Below are positions 63,613-64,000 of a stretch of DNA of 64,000 nt, piece by piece. Every line of letters starts with the position of its first letter. The first letter of the stretch is position 1. The position numbers and the translations under genes are program-made. The DNA comes from Methylobacterium crusticola (GTDB lineage Bacteria > Pseudomonadota > Alphaproteobacteria > Rhizobiales > Beijerinckiaceae). The stretch spans positions 34,003-98,002 of the forward strand of contig NZ_QOWC01000003.1 in NCBI RefSeq assembly GCF_003574465.1. Reading direction: 5' to 3'. The notes below the pieces were generated by a model. That model ran no database searches, was not told the origin of the DNA, and worked only from the letters and a program-made list of their open reading frames with translations.

Positions 63613-64000
63613 ATGATCGTTGCGTTGTTCGTGCTCGCCCTCGCGATGCTCCTCGGCGGCCTCGCCGCCCTGCTCCAGGGCATCCCCTTCGTGCGCCTCG
63701 AGATCGGGTGGACGATGGTGATCGCCGGCACCGTGGCGGCGTCCGGCGGGGCGGTCCTGCTCGGCCTCACGGCGGTCGTGGCGCGCCTCGGGCGGATCGA
63801 GCGCGTGCTCGCCGCGGCCGGCGCGGGCGCCAGGGGGGGACGCAGCGAGCCCGCGCTGCCCGGCCTCCCGGCCGCACCCCCGCGGATGCCCGACCCCATA
63901 TCCGCGTCGCCCGCCGTGCCGGCGCACACCCTGCCGGAGACCGCGGCGCTCGCCGTGCCGCCCGTCGCGGCGGCCCTCGCCGGGGCCGGCCTCGCCCCGG
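63613..64000 (+). CDS. Membrane protein of unknown function, cut by window end
   Basis: The frame from ATG 63613 stays open to the end of the window (129 codons seen). Two hydrophobic helices lie at the start: VALFVLALAMLLGGLAALLQ and WTMVIAGTVAASGGAVLLGL; a loop GIPFVRLEIG lies between. After VARLGRIERVLAAAG the sequence turns Pro/Ala-rich and is probably a disordered cytoplasmic linker. I do not recognise the family. TTGCAA-16-TAATCT around 63502-63529 may be its promoter. The A/T-rich TTTTGCAAAA palindrome (63500-63509) lies over the -35 area. Confidence 0.6.
   Translation, partial: MIVALFVLALAMLLGGLAALLQGIPFVRLEIGWTMVIAGTVAASGGAVLLGLTAVVARLGRIERVLAAAGAGARGGRSEPALPGLPAAPPRMPDPISASPAVPAHTLPETAALAVPPVAAALAGAGLAP

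Overview
The window is a stretch of very GC-rich chromosome (third codon positions are almost all G or C) from an alphaproteobacterium. The gene content (phasin, ergothioneine genes egtB/egtD, DUF1150, DUF3775 and DUF6101-type small proteins, and the order proA-nadD-rsfS-rlmH-envC-like-ctpA-yibQ-like-rppH) points to the Hyphomicrobiales, most likely Methylobacterium or a close relative. This placement rests on recognised families, not on a database search. I see no IS element, prophage, CRISPR array, tRNA or rRNA. It reads as core chromosome with small accessory inserts.

Layout. 1-8.5 kb: a plus-strand housekeeping block for NAD and ribosome maturation (proA end, nadD, rsfS, rlmH), the cell-separation set (EnvC-like activator, CtpA, YibQ-like deacetylase), rppH, a DUF2939 protein, and a small heat-shock gene with its DUF1150 partner. 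8.5-16.4 kb: an alpha/beta hydrolase, a GT4 glycosyltransferase, infC (apparent AUU start), then a glycogen-debranching-like enzyme with a second GT4 on the minus strand, then rpmI-rplT behind a clear promoter and a structured leader. 16.5-24 kb: pheST, a DUF1186/SEC-C protein, a MoeB-like adenylyltransferase, dapE and a membrane protein. 24-35 kb: a minus cluster (ProX-type editing protein, PLP ammonia-lyase, enoyl-CoA hydratase), PAP2 phosphatase with 2'-5' RNA ligase-like protein, an orphan AlgX/AlgJ-like protein, glutathionyl-hydroquinone reductase, a probable aidB-type relic, EI24 membrane protein, carboxylate-amine ligase, rsmE, ubiA. 35-41 kb: IMPase-family phosphatase, clpS-clpA, and a phasin gene with two TTGTGC-N3-GCACAA operators over its promoter. 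41-49.6 kb: a D,D-carboxypeptidase with SPOR domain, an egtB-egtD-VWA-DnaJ run, murI, a hydrolase, rpsD. 49.9-64 kb: a tiny outer-membrane-like protein, a double cold-shock protein, selO, typA, a TAXI-type binding protein, an MFS transporter, haloacid dehalogenase, murJ, GT2, a YdjC deacetylase, sodB, and a gene cut by the window end.

No wholly new multi-gene system stands out. The most interesting signals are regulatory: the AUU start of infC, interlocking stems in the rpmI-rplT leader, paired operators at the phasin promoter, and a terminator-like hairpin right before typA. Among genes, the egtB-egtD-VWA-DnaJ run and the debranching enzyme/GT4 pair are the best candidates for undescribed functional links.
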